In this document: positions 7,644 to 16,069 of the stretch, piece after piece
Position numbering within the stretch: the stretch's first letter is position 1
How the letters are laid out: the number at the start of each line of letters is the position of its first letter
Translations under genes and position numbers: made by a program
NCBI GenBank assembly: GCA_964583765.1
Contig: CAZOWW010000011.1
Span: forward strand, 11,074 to 75,073
Direction: 5' to 3'
From: CAZOWW01 sp964583765
GTDB lineage: Bacteria > Actinomycetota > Actinomycetes > Actinomycetales > Kineosporiaceae
DNA: 64,000 nucleotides
The notes under the pieces: generated by a model
Database searches by the model: none
What the model saw: only the letters and a program-made list of their open reading frames with translations
Told to the model about the DNA's origin: nothing

Positions 7644-8925
7644 CCAGTACCTGGTCGTGCACCTCGCGGACGGCCGCCACGGTGGCCGTCCAGCTGCGGT
7701 GTTCCGCTGCGGCGCGTGCGGCGGCGCCTGCTCCCGCGTCCGCTGCCAGCGCGCGGACCGCGGAGGCTGCCTGCCGGGCCGAGCTCGCGGTCGCCCCCGC
7801 ACCGGGCTCGAGGAGTTCGCCCGCGGCGCCGCGGGCGCTGACCACCACGGGTGTCCCGCAGGCCATGGCCTCCAGCGCGGCCAGGGCGAAGGTCTCCCGG
7901 GGGCACGGGGCCAGCGCGACGTCCGCCGCCGAGAGCACCTCCGCGACCCGCACCGGGTCCGGCTGATGGCCGAGGTATCGGGCCGGTAGCCGCTCGCGGT
8001 CCGCCTTGGCCCGCAGCGCGGGGCCGAGCGGACCCTCCCCGAGGTGGACGAGCTGGGCCCGCACCCCGGCGGCACACAGCTCGGCCAGGGTGTCCAGGGC
8101 CAGCTCGGGACGCTTGTCGGGATGCAGCCGGCCCACGCTGACCAGGCGGAGGGTCCCAAGGTCCCACGGCAGGTCACGACACGTCCGGGGCCGGAACAGG
8201 TCCAGGTCGACGCCGAACGGCACGACGTGCACCGACGGCGCTGTCTGCGCGGAGGGCCTCGCGTGTCCCGACGGCTCTGCGTTGCCCGACAACCAGGCAC
8301 CTCCGCCGGTCAGGAACGGTTCCGCGGCGAATCGGGAGGCACAGACGACCGCGTCGAACCGGTCTGCCAGGCGTGAGGTCCAGCCGTCCGTCGCGCGGTC
8401 ACGCCAGATCGCCCCGCGAGGGACGGCGTCCAGCCACCGGGTCGCCTCGGCCGCGACCAGGTCGATGCGCTCGTGAGCGAACAGCACGGCGGGGATCCCC
8501 GCCTCCCGGCACCAGCCGGAGACCCAGGCGAGCGTCGTCTGGTCGTGCACCTCGACCAGGTCCGGGGCCAGCCGGCGCAGGGTTGCGGCGACCGGGCGTC
8601 GTCCCAGGAGCACGCGGTAGGCGCCTCCCGAACCCGGCAACCGGGGGCCGCCGAGGATCTCGACCGACGGCCTCTCTTCGGCGTGACGCTCCAGCTGTTG
8701 CGGATCCCCGGCCTGCCGCCGGTCCTGGGTCGGTTGCGGATCCCGGGACTGCCGCCGGTCCCCGGGCAGCACGAGCACCGGATCCAGCCCGTCCTGGCGG
8801 TACCCGCGGGCGAGGGCTCGCACCACGGTGCCCAGTCCGCCCGACGTCGGACTGATGAAGTTGGCCAGCTGCACCACCCGTAACCTTCCGGGACGGGGTG
8901 GCGGCTCGTCCGCCCGCACCGCCAC
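7567..8925 (-). CDS. GT4-type glycosyltransferase
   Basis: GT-B fold protein of 452 residues. The N-terminal half has VVQLANFISPTSGGLGTVV (donor-loop glycine motif) and PDLVEVHDQ. The C-terminal half has LVSVGRLHPDKRPEL, RYLGHQPD, and PCPRETFALAALEAMACGTPVVVS with the GT4 EX7E block. It likely adds a nucleotide-sugar donor to an envelope glycan or lipid. The GTG at 8925 sits 2 nt after the upstream deacetylase stop; a GTG at 8877 preceded by GGAAGG is an alternative start. Two flexible insertions are odd: a 12-residue tandem (DRRQSRDPQPTQ / DRRQAGDPQQLE, DNA 8701-8772) and a Ser/Pro-rich loop (8210-8300). Co-transcription with the deacetylase suggests a shared glycan pathway. Confidence 0.85.
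   Translation of the reverse strand: MAVRADEPPPRPGRLRVVQLANFISPTSGGLGTVVRALARGYRQDGLDPVLVLPGDRRQSRDPQPTQDRRQAGDPQQLERHAEERPSVEILGGPRLPGSGGAYRVLLGRRPVAATLRRLAPDLVEVHDQTTLAWVSGWCREAGIPAVLFAHERIDLVAAEATRWLDAVPRGAIWRDRATDGWTSRLADRFDAVVCASRFAAEPFLTGGGAWLSGNAEPSGHARPSAQTAPSVHVVPFGVDLDLFRPRTCRDLPWDLGTLRLVSVGRLHPDKRPELALDTLAELCAAGVRAQLVHLGEGPLGPALRAKADRERLPARYLGHQPDPVRVAEVLSAADVALAPCPRETFALAALEAMACGTPVVVSARGAAGELLEPGAGATASSARQAASAVRALAADAGAGAAARAAAEHRSWTATVAAVREVHDQVLVRPRDPACAARRSGRAGWSRRPSPR
8701..8772 (-). repeat. 36-bp in-frame tandem repeat inside the glycosyltransferase gene
   Basis: Two 36-bp copies (8701-8736, 8737-8772) encode a duplicated 12-residue loop. The length keeps the frame. It resembles the intergenic arrays elsewhere in the window. 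Confidence 0.75.
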
Positions 8926-8927
8926 CC

Positions 8928-9710
8928 TCAGCCCGCGCGGCGGGTGCCGAGGTCCCGACCGATCACGTCGAGGTAGGTGAGCGGCTCGGCACCGAGATCC
9001 CGGCAGCGACCGATCGTGCGCACCGCGGCCTCGGCCAGTCCGGGACGGGGGAGGTCGTTGGGATGCAGTCCCACCCGCACGGAGCGCCCCGCTCGCACCA
9101 GGGTCGCGGCCCCGCCGAGGACCTGTCGTCCCAGGGCCTCGCCCAGGGACGTCCGGGGCGATCCGGCCGGTCCCGGGCGGTGACACAGGGCCGGTGCCAG
9201 CCAGCGCCGTCCCGTGCGCAGATCGACGACCCCGGCGTGATCGGTCGCGTAGCTCAGGCCCGCCTCAGCGAAACCCACCACGGCCGCCGCCGAGGCGAGC
9301 CAGCCCGGAGGCGTGGTGCCCTCCGGGGAGAGTCCGTGCGCCCGCAGCACGCCCAGCCCCGCGCGGGTCCGCTCACGGGCGGTCCTGCGGTCGAGCGCCC
9401 AGAACTCGGCGGCCCCCCGGGCCACCGCGGCGCCCACCAGTCGGCGGGGGAGCGAACCGGGGACATCGGCGCGGTGACACCAGCCGTGCAGGGCGATCTC
9501 GTCGCCGCGGGCGGCACGCCCCCGCAGCCAGGCCGCGAGGTCGGTGCCGTCGTCCCCCGGATCACCGAAGGTCATCCCCTGCCAGGGGCCGGGTACGACG
9601 AGAAAGGTGAGTGGGATCCCCAGCGGATCGAGCAGTTCCGCCCACCGCCGGCTTGCCGTGGCGGTGGCGGGAGCCACGTCATGGATCGAGACGACGAGCG
9701 AGGGCGTCAT
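8928..9710 (-). CDS. DUF2334-type polysaccharide deacetylase
   Basis: The product is 260 residues and begins TPSLVVSIHDVAPATA, with the metal-binding Asp of the NodB-like fold in SIHDV. LHGWCHRAD supplies the histidine metal ligands. PPGWLASAAAV and RVGLHPNDLPRP follow in the order seen in DUF2334 proteins. Such enzymes are predicted zinc hydrolases removing acetyl groups from sugars. No signal peptide is visible, so it may act on a cytoplasmic glycolipid precursor. The ATG at 9708-9710 is preceded by GGAGCACC. It precedes the glycosyltransferase with a 2-nt gap, so the two are likely one operon. Confidence 0.85.
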   Translation of the reverse strand: MTPSLVVSIHDVAPATATASRRWAELLDPLGIPLTFLVVPGPWQGMTFGDPGDDGTDLAAWLRGRAARGDEIALHGWCHRADVPGSLPRRLVGAAVARGAAEFWALDRRTARERTRAGLGVLRAHGLSPEGTTPPGWLASAAAVVGFAEAGLSYATDHAGVVDLRTGRRWLAPALCHRPGPAGSPRTSLGEALGRQVLGGAATLVRAGRSVRVGLHPNDLPRPGLAEAAVRTIGRCRDLGAEPLTYLDVIGRDLGTRRAG

Positions 9711-9791
9711 GAGGTGCTCCGTCCGGTCGCGAGGCAGCCGTGCGGGACGCTGTCAGCGTAGCCAGTGGTCGTCGGCGACCGAGTGCGGCGT

Positions 9792-9883
9792 CACGGCAGG
9801 AACCATGGCGGTCTCATGTGCGGAACCATGGCGGTTTCACGGCAGGAACGACGGCTTCGTCCGGGGGAACGACGGCGTCGCTG
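9792..9883. repeat. Four tandem 23-bp units
   Basis: Units at 9792, 9815, 9838 and 9861 share GGAAC.A.GGCG cores (AACCATGGCGG in the first two, AACGACGGC in the last two). The array fills much of the 359-bp gap 9711-10069, which carries the divergent promoters of the deacetylase and DMT genes. No gene is seen in that gap. Confidence 0.8.
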
Positions 9884-10069
9884 GAAGGAGCGGAATCATC
9901 ACCGGAGGCGGCGAGAACGTCACTTCTGGTGACACGGCGGGGTCGCTGGAGGTGAGGATGTGGCGTCACAGGGGGTGAGGTACTGGCACACTGCCTCCGT
10001 GGTTCCTTGGCAGAGCGGATGCGGCGAGGCGGTACCCCTACCCGTCCGCGCGGGGGCGGGAGCACACGA

Positions 10070-10984
10070 TTGATCCCTCAGACGCTGGTGTCCGACGTCC
10101 TGGCCGCGATCGCAACGGTCATGTACGCACTGGGCACCAACCTGCAGCGGCGATCGGCGGCCCGTGCCCCTCGTGGCGACGGGAGTGCGCTGCGGCTGCT
10201 GGCCCGCATGCTGCACACGCCCCGTTGGCTCATGGGTGCCACCTGCTCGGCGGCGGCGCTCGTGCTGCAGATGTGCGCGCTGGTCGAGGGCAGTGTGATC
10301 GTGGTGCAGGCGATCGTGACCTGCGGCCTCGTCGTCTCACTCCTGATCGAGTCCGTGCTGGACCGCCGGCCGATCCGGGCCCGCGCGATGGTCGGGCCGC
10401 TCGTGCTCGTCACCGGCGTGACCGTCCTTGCCGCGGTGGGCCGGCCGAGCGACGGACAGGAGCCCTCTCCGGGCCGGTTGATCCTGGCCCTGCTCGCGGT
10501 GGCCGTGGTGGGCGGGGCCGGAGCTCTCGCGGTGCGCACCCGCGTGGACGGCCCGATGCTCGCCCGGCTGATCGGGGTGGTGAGCGGGGTCTGCTTCGCC
10601 ATCGACGCCACCTTCCTCAAGCAGGTGGGGCTGGTCCTGGGGCAGGGACACGGACGCCCGCTCGCACTCGCCGGGGCGGTCGGCGGTTTCGCGAGTGCGT
10701 CCATGCTGGGGAACGTGCTGATCCAACGGGCGTTCCAGATGGCCCCGCTGCGCACCGTGTTGCCCGCGGTGACCGCGGTGGAGCCCGTCGCGGCCCTGGC
10801 CTGCGGGATGCTCGTGTTCCGGGAACGTCTGGTCGGCACACCCTCGATCGTCGGCGTGGTCACGGGGCTCGTCATCATCGCCGCGGGCGGACTGGTGGAG
10901 ACCCGATTCCTGTCGCCGTCCGGTCGACTCGGCGTGCGCCTGGCCGCGGCCACCGCCCGAGGCAGCGCCCACCGCGGCCGTTGA
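10070..10984 (+). CDS. DMT/EamA-like integral membrane transporter
   Basis: About 304 residues with some nine or ten hydrophobic helices, from LVSDVLAAIATVMYALGTNL to IVGVVTGLVIIAAGG. The two-fold helix arrangement, with TAVEPVAALACGMLVFRERL before the last helices, is typical of drug/metabolite transporter (EamA or NIPA-like) proteins. Substrate cannot be told. Start is uncertain: TTG at 10070 has GGGAG 7 nt upstream and leads directly into helix 1. The frame is open back to a TTG at 10007 without a ribosome-binding site. A strong convergent hairpin follows at 11066. Confidence 0.75.
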   Translation: MIPQTLVSDVLAAIATVMYALGTNLQRRSAARAPRGDGSALRLLARMLHTPRWLMGATCSAAALVLQMCALVEGSVIVVQAIVTCGLVVSLLIESVLDRRPIRARAMVGPLVLVTGVTVLAAVGRPSDGQEPSPGRLILALLAVAVVGGAGALAVRTRVDGPMLARLIGVVSGVCFAIDATFLKQVGLVLGQGHGRPLALAGAVGGFASASMLGNVLIQRAFQMAPLRTVLPAVTAVEPVAALACGMLVFRERLVGTPSIVGVVTGLVIIAAGGLVETRFLSPSGRLGVRLAAATARGSAHRGR

Positions 10985-11065
10985 GCCGGCGAACGTCCGT
11001 CGGCGGGACGCAGGGTCCGCAGCGCTCCGCGAACGTCCGTCCCGTCACCCCAGGTGGGGGGACGG

Positions 11066-11100
11066 CAGTGGCCGGACGGGACGAGCCCGCCCGGCCACTG
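11066..11100. terminator. Bidirectional hairpin terminator between DMT and sodN
   Basis: A 15-bp stem (11066-11080 with 11086-11100) has one mismatch and a 5-nt loop. There is no T-tract, as usual in GC-rich actinobacteria. It lies between two convergent genes. Confidence 0.8.
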
Positions 11101-11118
11101 GATTTCCTCACCACGGGT

Positions 11119-11529
11119 TCAGGCCGGCTGCTTGGTCTCCCAGAAGATCTTCGCGATCTCGTCGATGGCGGCGAGCAACTTGTCCGCCGTGGCGACGTCC
11201 AGGCCGCCCTTCGTGCCACCCGCGCCGGCCAGCTTGGTCGCCTCGTTGAAGAGCGTGTGCAGCTGCGGGTACTTCTCGAAGTGCGGTGCCTTGAAGTAGT
11301 CCGTCCAGAGCACCCACAGGTGATGCTTCACCAGATCGCTGCGCTGTTCCTTGATGAGCAGGGCGCGCTGGCGGAATACCGGGTCGTCCGAGGCCTGGTA
11401 CTTCTCGATGATCGCTTTGACCGACTCGGCCTCGATCCGTGCCTGGGCGGGGTCGTAGACGCCGCAGGGCAGGTCGCAGTGGGCCCTGACCTCGGTGCGG
11501 GTGAGAACGTCGAGGAGACGCGCGAGCAT
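11119..11529 (-). CDS. sodN: Nickel superoxide dismutase SodN
   Basis: The 136-residue precursor has a 16-residue leader and then the nickel hook HCDLPCGVYDP. His17, Cys18 and Cys22 become His1, Cys2 and Cys6 of the mature enzyme after proteolysis. The rest (FRQRALLIKEQRSDLVKHH, WVLWTDYFKAPHFEKYP) is the four-helix bundle of NiSOD. It converts superoxide to oxygen and peroxide. GGGAG precedes the ATG at 11527-11529; the open frame extends 18 codons further without similarity. The leader must be removed by the SodX protease encoded 235 bp upstream. Nickel-dependent control by Nur is known in Streptomyces; I could not pick out a Nur box here. Confidence 0.97.
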   Translation of the reverse strand: MLARLLDVLTRTEVRAHCDLPCGVYDPAQARIEAESVKAIIEKYQASDDPVFRQRALLIKEQRSDLVKHHLWVLWTDYFKAPHFEKYPQLHTLFNEATKLAGAGGTKGGLDVATADKLLAAIDEIAKIFWETKQPA

Positions 11530-11764
11530 TCCGTACTCCCTTTCGTGAGGTGGTTCCCCGGCCGTTCCCGCCGGAACCCCCATTCGCGCGGCGACCGCAC
11601 CGGGTCATTTCCCGAGGTGGTCGTGCGTCATTCCTGGGGCGTGGTCCCGGAGTGCGTTCCCGGAGACTGCTGTCGCCTCACGCTACCGGGGGTCCGGCGC
11701 TCCCGCATGGCACGGACCGCTGGGGGAGCCGGATGCTCGCCCGGCGGTCGCGTCGGGGGTCCTG

Positions 11765-12148
11765 TCAGGTCCGCCGGCCGAGCCGGAAGGGCCGGGGGCG
11801 CAGGCGACACACCACCAGGCCGCGCACGTCGTCGGGAGCGATCGCGCCGACCAACCACGAGTCGGTGCCCGTCTCGGGGTTGTCCCGCTCGACCCACCAG
11901 CCCTCGGGCAGGCGGCGCGTGATCCGCTTGACGGACAGCGGGCGGCCCCCGGGCAGGAGTACCACGGCGAGACGTCCCACCACCTTCGCCTGACCCGGTC
12001 CGGACCTGCGCAGACGGGAGCGCAACCGCGGACCGACCCAGCGGACGAGCAGACGATCGCCCTCCCGCAGGGTGGGCTCCATGGAACGTCCCCGGACCAC
12101 GGCCACTCCCCAGGGGAGCAGGTACCGGGGTGGCGGCGTCGAGCTCAT
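11765..12148 (-). CDS. sodX: SodX, NiSOD maturation protease (signal peptidase-like)
   Basis: This 127-residue S26/S24-type serine protease has the Ser/Lys dyad: Ser22 in GRSMEPTL and Lys74 in LSVKRI. The ERDNPETGTDSWLVGAI box near residue 90 is typical of the family. There is no clear transmembrane anchor, fitting cytoplasmic cleavage of the SodN leader. SodX genes accompany sodN in actinobacteria. Here sodX lies upstream of sodN on the same strand with a 235-bp gap, so the two may have separate promoters. Confidence 0.9.
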   Translation of the reverse strand: MSSTPPPRYLLPWGVAVVRGRSMEPTLREGDRLLVRWVGPRLRSRLRRSGPGQAKVVGRLAVVLLPGGRPLSVKRITRRLPEGWWVERDNPETGTDSWLVGAIAPDDVRGLVVCRLRPRPFRLGRRT

Positions 12149-12165
12149 CGTCCTGTCCTACCAGA

Positions 12166-12249
12166 GCGTGGCGGGACTGCGTCGGCGGACGTCGCGGGGC
12201 CTGCGGGGCGTGGCGGGACTGCGACGGCGGGCGGCGCGGGACCTGCCCG
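12166..12249. repeat. Two tandem 42-bp units
   Basis: Copies start at 12166 and 12208, both with GCGTGGCGGGACTGCG. They lie in the 337-bp gap between divergent sodX and the ECF sigma gene. No other gene-like signal is seen in that gap. Confidence 0.75.
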
Positions 12250-12485
12250 ACGCCGTGGGGGTGTAATGCCGCGGGTCACCCGTTCGCTGACATCGTGAGC
12301 CGGTCGTCCGCCGAGAGGGCGACCGTCCCGAAGCACAGGAACCGGAACAGGACGACCGGGCAGGAACCCGCGGAGACCGGCAGCAGGGACCGGCCTCCGG
12401 GCGACACCGGGTCCGTCCGAGGCATTCGGGCCGGGCAGCCACCTGCCCGACCCGGCTCCGGACGGCACGACGGACGGAGGGGTTC

Positions 12486-13310
12486 GTGGCGTCACGATCG
12501 ATCAGACCGGGTGCGCGTGCCCGCCCACGGGAGGAGACGCGGGCCGGGGCGGACGTGCGTCCACGGGCCGACGACGAGGACGTGCTCGCCGCGCAACGCG
12601 GTGACGAGGACGCCTTCGTCACGCTCTACCGGCATCTCCAGCCCTCGCTGCTGCGCTACCTCACCGTGCTCGTGGGCGAGGACGCCGAGGACATCGCGGG
12701 CGAGACCTGGATGCACACCTGCCGCGACCTCGGACGGTTCCGCGGTGGCCTGGACGACTTCCGCGGCTGGGTGATCACCATTGCCCGGCACCGGGCCCTG
12801 GACCACCTGCGGGCCGCCCGGCGGCGCCTGGTCGTCCTGACGGCGCCGGAGGACATGCCCCGCGCGGGCACCGAACCCGATGTGAGCGTGGCGGCCGAGC
12901 AGGCCGCGGCCACCCAGCAGGCGCTACGCCTGATCGCCAGCCTGCCGCCGGACCAGGCCGAGGCGGTGCTGCTGCGGGCGGTGGTCGGCCTCGACGCGAA
13001 CACGGCCGGCGCGGTGCTCGGCAAGCGGGCGGGCGCCGTCCGCACGGCTGCGCACCGAGGGCTGCGCACCTTGGCCCGACGTCTGGGGGATCCGAACAGC
13101 TCGGGGGAGACCGGGGTCTGGGCCTGGTCGGGGATCGGCGTCGGTGTCGGTCCCGCCGCCGGGGGGAAGGAGCCCGGGGACGCCGTCCGTGGGGCCTCCC
13201 GTGACGCCGAGAACCTCGGGTCCGGGCGGGGGACCCGGGAGCGGGCGCCGGGCAATCGGCGTCGGGGTGTGACGCGCGGAGATGGTCTTCCGCTGAGCGA
13301 GGTGCCATGA
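12486..13310 (+). CDS. ECF sigma factor
   Basis: 274 residues: region 2 (DAFVTLYRHLQPSLLRYLT, DAEDIAGETWMHTC, FRGWVITIARHRALDHLR) and region 4 (LPPDQAEAVLLRAVVGLDA, GAVRTAAHRGLRTLARRL). A ~75-residue Gly/Arg-rich tail beyond region 4 is unlike most ECFs. The GTG at 12486 follows GGAGGGG closely. The next gene starts inside its stop (ATGA), pointing to a cognate partner or anti-sigma. Stimulus unknown. Confidence 0.88.
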   Translation: MASRSIRPGARARPREETRAGADVRPRADDEDVLAAQRGDEDAFVTLYRHLQPSLLRYLTVLVGEDAEDIAGETWMHTCRDLGRFRGGLDDFRGWVITIARHRALDHLRAARRRLVVLTAPEDMPRAGTEPDVSVAAEQAAATQQALRLIASLPPDQAEAVLLRAVVGLDANTAGAVLGKRAGAVRTAAHRGLRTLARRLGDPNSSGETGVWAWSGIGVGVGPAAGGKEPGDAVRGASRDAENLGSGRGTRERAPGNRRRGVTRGDGLPLSEVP

Positions 13311-14368
13311 CCAGGAATCGCGAATCCGGACCCGACCGGCGTGCCGCCGAGGAACTGCTCGACGGTGCGCGGGACGGAACTCCGCTGTCCGCGCTCCTCC
13401 AGGCAGCCACGGCCCGGCCGTCGGCGCGGGAGACGGCGCGGGAGACGGAGGCTCTCGCCCGGTTCCGCGCGACGGGCGACGCCCGCACCTCATCCGCCAG
13501 GAGAGCACCCATGATCAAGAGCTTGTTGTCCAAGCTCCTCGTCGCCAAGGTACTTGCGGGCACCACGGCCGCTGTCGCGGTCGGGGGGCTCGCGCTCACG
13601 GCGACCGACGGCCACCTGCCCGGGCCGCTGTACCGGGGAACCGCCCACACCACCACCACGAGCGCTGCCGGGCACCGCGTGGCTCCCGCCGGCACCAAGG
13701 CGCCCACCTGGTTCTCCGAGGCCTCGCGTCGCACGCCCTCGAAGGTCCTGCTCGGGCACCTGTGCCGATTCTGGCTGGTGGCGCCCGCACCCAACCAGGA
13801 CATGTTGCTGCGGTCCCGGTTCGCGAAGGTCCTCGTCAAGGCCGCGGGCGGGGAGAAGAACGTCCAGAGCTACTGCGTCGGCCTGGTCGGCGAGCCTCCG
13901 CCCTGCCCCTCGATGACGGTCCGCCCGATCCCGTCCGGCAGCCCCGCCGCACGTTCCGAGGCCCGGGACTGGACGCGGTGGCCCGACGACTGGCCGTCCG
14001 CCCAGGACGGCCGGTCGGCGAGGACGACCACCCCGACCGTCCGCACCACCCGGACGGGGACCGAGACGACGCGGGACCTGCGTGACTGGTCGGCGTGGCC
14101 GGAACTGTTCTGGAGTTGCGCGGCCAAGGCTGGCTGGGACGGGTACCACGCCTCCGGGAGCCAGCCGACGTGGTCGCACCCCACCGTGACCTGGCCGCAC
14201 CCCACCGTGACCTGGACGGCTCCGCCGTCCGTGCCCTCGACCGGCGGATTCCGCACCGGGAGCGGTGGGCACAGCTACGGCTACGGCCACGGTGGTTACG
14301 TGCTTCCCACCCGTACCGCGGTCCCGACCCTCACCGCCACCGAGGGGGCGGTGTCCGGCAGCCACTAG
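13307..14368 (+). CDS. Membrane protein coupled to the ECF sigma factor (possible anti-sigma)
   Basis: 353 residues, starting in a 4-nt overlap with the sigma stop. The first ~60 residues (RRAAEELLDGARDGTPLSAL, ETEALARFRA) resemble the cytosolic segment found in proteins next to actinobacterial ECFs. One hydrophobic segment follows around residues 70-98 (VLAGTTAAVAVGGLALTA). The remaining ~250 residues are Thr/Pro/Ser-rich and likely outside the membrane. They contain a short HPTVTW tandem (DNA 14177-14215) and a Gly/Tyr/His stretch. No zinc anti-sigma motif is present. Function inferred from position and topology only. Confidence 0.6.
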   Translation: MTRNRESGPDRRAAEELLDGARDGTPLSALLQAATARPSARETARETEALARFRATGDARTSSARRAPMIKSLLSKLLVAKVLAGTTAAVAVGGLALTATDGHLPGPLYRGTAHTTTTSAAGHRVAPAGTKAPTWFSEASRRTPSKVLLGHLCRFWLVAPAPNQDMLLRSRFAKVLVKAAGGEKNVQSYCVGLVGEPPPCPSMTVRPIPSGSPAARSEARDWTRWPDDWPSAQDGRSARTTTPTVRTTRTGTETTRDLRDWSAWPELFWSCAAKAGWDGYHASGSQPTWSHPTVTWPHPTVTWTAPPSVPSTGGFRTGSGGHSYGYGHGGYVLPTRTAVPTLTATEGAVSGSH

Positions 14369-14412
14369 ACGACATTCGAGGACTCACCCGATCTGCCCTC
14401 CCGCAGCAGGCC

Positions 14413-14442
14413 GCGGTGCCGGCGCTCAGGCGCCGGCACCGC
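14413..14442 (+). terminator. Perfect 13-bp hairpin after the ECF operon
   Basis: GCGGTGCCGGCGC pairs perfectly with 14430-14442 around a TCAG loop, 45 nt past the operon stop. Very stable intrinsic-type terminator without a T-tract. Confidence 0.85.
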
Positions 14443-14475
14443 ATGGCCCCGGATCGGGACCCTGAGCTCTCTTCC

Positions 14476-14548
14476 CGCGACGCCTACCCCTGCTGGCGTC
14501 GCGACCGGCCCGGTAGGCCGCCTCTCGGATCGGCGGCCACCGGGCCGG
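14476..14548. terminator. Two further strong hairpins in the convergent gap
   Basis: First hairpin: CGCGACGCC (14476-14484) with GGCGTCGCG (14495-14503). Second: 14505-14522 with 14532-14548, 17 paired bases with one bulged A. They lie between the ECF operon and the convergent DUF4234 gene. The rest of gap 14369-14703 shows nothing gene-like. Confidence 0.7.
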
Positions 14549-14703
14549 TCTGTGTCTGCGACTACCTGTGTACGGCGGTGGATACGCTGGTTCCCGGCTC
14601 GCGGATCTGGACCCATTCGTGGGATTCCGTCCGGCGGGCGGGGAGGTCCGACTGTCTGCCCGGTCCCGCGGGGCATGGTGGAGCGCGAGACCGATGGGAC
14701 GGA

Positions 14704-15183
14704 TCAGGCCGCGCGCAGCGGCACCGGGGTGCCGGCGGTCGCGCCCGGGTAGGCGGCGACGACCTTGTTCATCTCAGCCTGGTAGTAGAGCTGCCCGAGG
14801 TGGAACACGAACATCAGCAGGAGACCGACAACGCCGTTGCAGGTGGGAGCCAGGCCCGCGGCCCGCTGAGCGGCGGCAATCCGGTCACCGGTGCGCTTGA
14901 TGCTGACGAACGGGGGGATGATCACGATCCCGCCGAACATGAGCGTCAGCAGTGCCTTGGCCGGGTCGACCGAGGTTCGAGGGTTGAACTGAGTGTCTTT
15001 GTTGATCTTGTAGTACCAGACGAGGTTGTAGATCCCCAGAGTGACGATCGGCAGCAGCAGCCACACGACGATGGGGTTGCGGGACTTCGGCAGCGGGGAA
15101 GTCATGCCGCCCGGGGCCGGAGCTGCTCCAGGCATGGCCTCCGGGGTGGGGAATCCCGGTGCGGGGATGGTCGTGTCGGACAT
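14704..15183 (-). CDS. DUF4234 membrane protein
   Basis: 159 residues. The N-terminal ~40 residues are Pro/Ala-rich. Next come NPIVVWLLLPIVTLGIYNLV and YYKINKD, the hallmark of DUF4234, then two more hydrophobic helices (ALLTLMFGGIVIIPPFVS, NGVVGLLLMFVFHLGQLYY). GGAGAG precedes the ATG at 15181-15183. No function is established for the family. Confidence 0.8.
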   Translation of the reverse strand: MSDTTIPAPGFPTPEAMPGAAPAPGGMTSPLPKSRNPIVVWLLLPIVTLGIYNLVWYYKINKDTQFNPRTSVDPAKALLTLMFGGIVIIPPFVSIKRTGDRIAAAQRAAGLAPTCNGVVGLLLMFVFHLGQLYYQAEMNKVVAAYPGATAGTPVPLRAA

Positions 15184-15357
15184 GGAGTTCTCTCCGATTC
15201 CACAGACGAGGACGGGCAAGGTGCTACGCCTGTCTGCTCGTCAGTGCTGCGGACCGGATTGAGCCTCCGGGGCCGATCTCCCTCGGAGGAGGGACCGACC
15301 CGAGCGGGTGCACCCGGATTTGCCCGGCGGGAACGCTCCCCCCGCGACTGCGCCGAA

Positions 15358-15435
15358 CGAGGGATCCTGCCTCGAACGGGGCACGAGGGATCCTGCCTCG
15401 AACGGGGCACGAGGGACCCTGCCTCGAACGGCGCA
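15358..15435. repeat. Three tandem 26-bp units
   Basis: Units at 15358, 15384 and 15410 are nearly identical (CGAGGGATCCTGCCTCGAAC core). Each contains a CGAGG/CCTCG inverted pair. The array begins 7 bp beyond the SGNH stop, so RNA hairpins there could aid termination. Confidence 0.85.
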
Positions 15436-15442
15436 GGCCTGT

Positions 15443-16069
15443 TCAGACGTCGGGGACCCCGAGCCAGGTGTGCCAGCCGCCGTGCAGCACGAGCCAGGCG
15501 ATCAGCCCGTAGCCGACCTGTCCGGGGTGCACGCCGTCCGAGGCGGTGAGGTCGGTGAGCCAGTCGTCGTGGTTGACGAGCGGCGAGTAGGTGTCCACGA
15601 ACGGAACCCGGCGGCGCTGGCAGACGTCGGCGAAGGCGTCGGAGAGCTCGCCGATCTGCTCGTTCAGGTGCGGGCTCAGGGTGGGGGGCGGTCCGACCAC
15701 GAAGGTGGGCAGGGTACGTGCGGAGGCCTCGTCGAGGATGTTCGCCAGGTTGAGCCTGGAGCGTGCCATCGACACCGACTCGGTGAGGTCGGCGTGGCCG
15801 AGTCCGAGGACGAGGCGGGCGAGGGTCCCGGGCGAGTAGCGCCGACCCGTCTCCTCGCGCCAGCGGTCCACGAGTTGGCCGGTCGTCTCGCCCGGCACGC
15901 CGAGCGGCAGGACGACGATGGACTGCTCGTCCCGCGAGGTGCGGGCCGAGACCCGTCCGATCCACCCGAGCGCGCGCGGATCGCCCACCCCGACGACGAG
16001 GTCGTCACCGAGGACGCAGACGCGGCTCTCCGGGCGGCCCGCCGCGGTGCCGTCGAGGAAGTCGCTCAT
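15443..16069 (-). CDS. SGNH/GDSL-family hydrolase
   Basis: 208 residues. Block I is VCVLGDDLVVGVGDPR, with Asp where the GDSL Ser usually sits (GDD rather than GDS). Block V is DGVHPGQVGYGLIAWLV with the Asp-His pair. VVGPPPTLSPHLNEQIGEL and TYSPLVNHDDWLTDLT lie between. The missing nucleophile in block I makes catalysis uncertain. No signal peptide. Its ATG overlaps the DUF6104 stop by 4 nt (ATGA). Confidence 0.75.
   Translation of the reverse strand: MSDFLDGTAAGRPESRVCVLGDDLVVGVGDPRALGWIGRVSARTSRDEQSIVVLPLGVPGETTGQLVDRWREETGRRYSPGTLARLVLGLGHADLTESVSMARSRLNLANILDEASARTLPTFVVGPPPTLSPHLNEQIGELSDAFADVCQRRRVPFVDTYSPLVNHDDWLTDLTASDGVHPGQVGYGLIAWLVLHGGWHTWLGVPDV

Noticed and set aside
6126..8300. 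724-codon minus-strand frame
   Set aside because: Antisense to the PilT-like gene over most of its length. Only its last 24 codons are real (bL37).
13307..14368. Zinc anti-sigma protein
   Set aside because: No H-x3-C-x2-C motif is present; only position suggests anti-sigma function.
15358..15435. CRISPR array
   Set aside because: Units are directly tandem with no variable spacers, only three copies, and no cas genes are near. The same holds for the other arrays.
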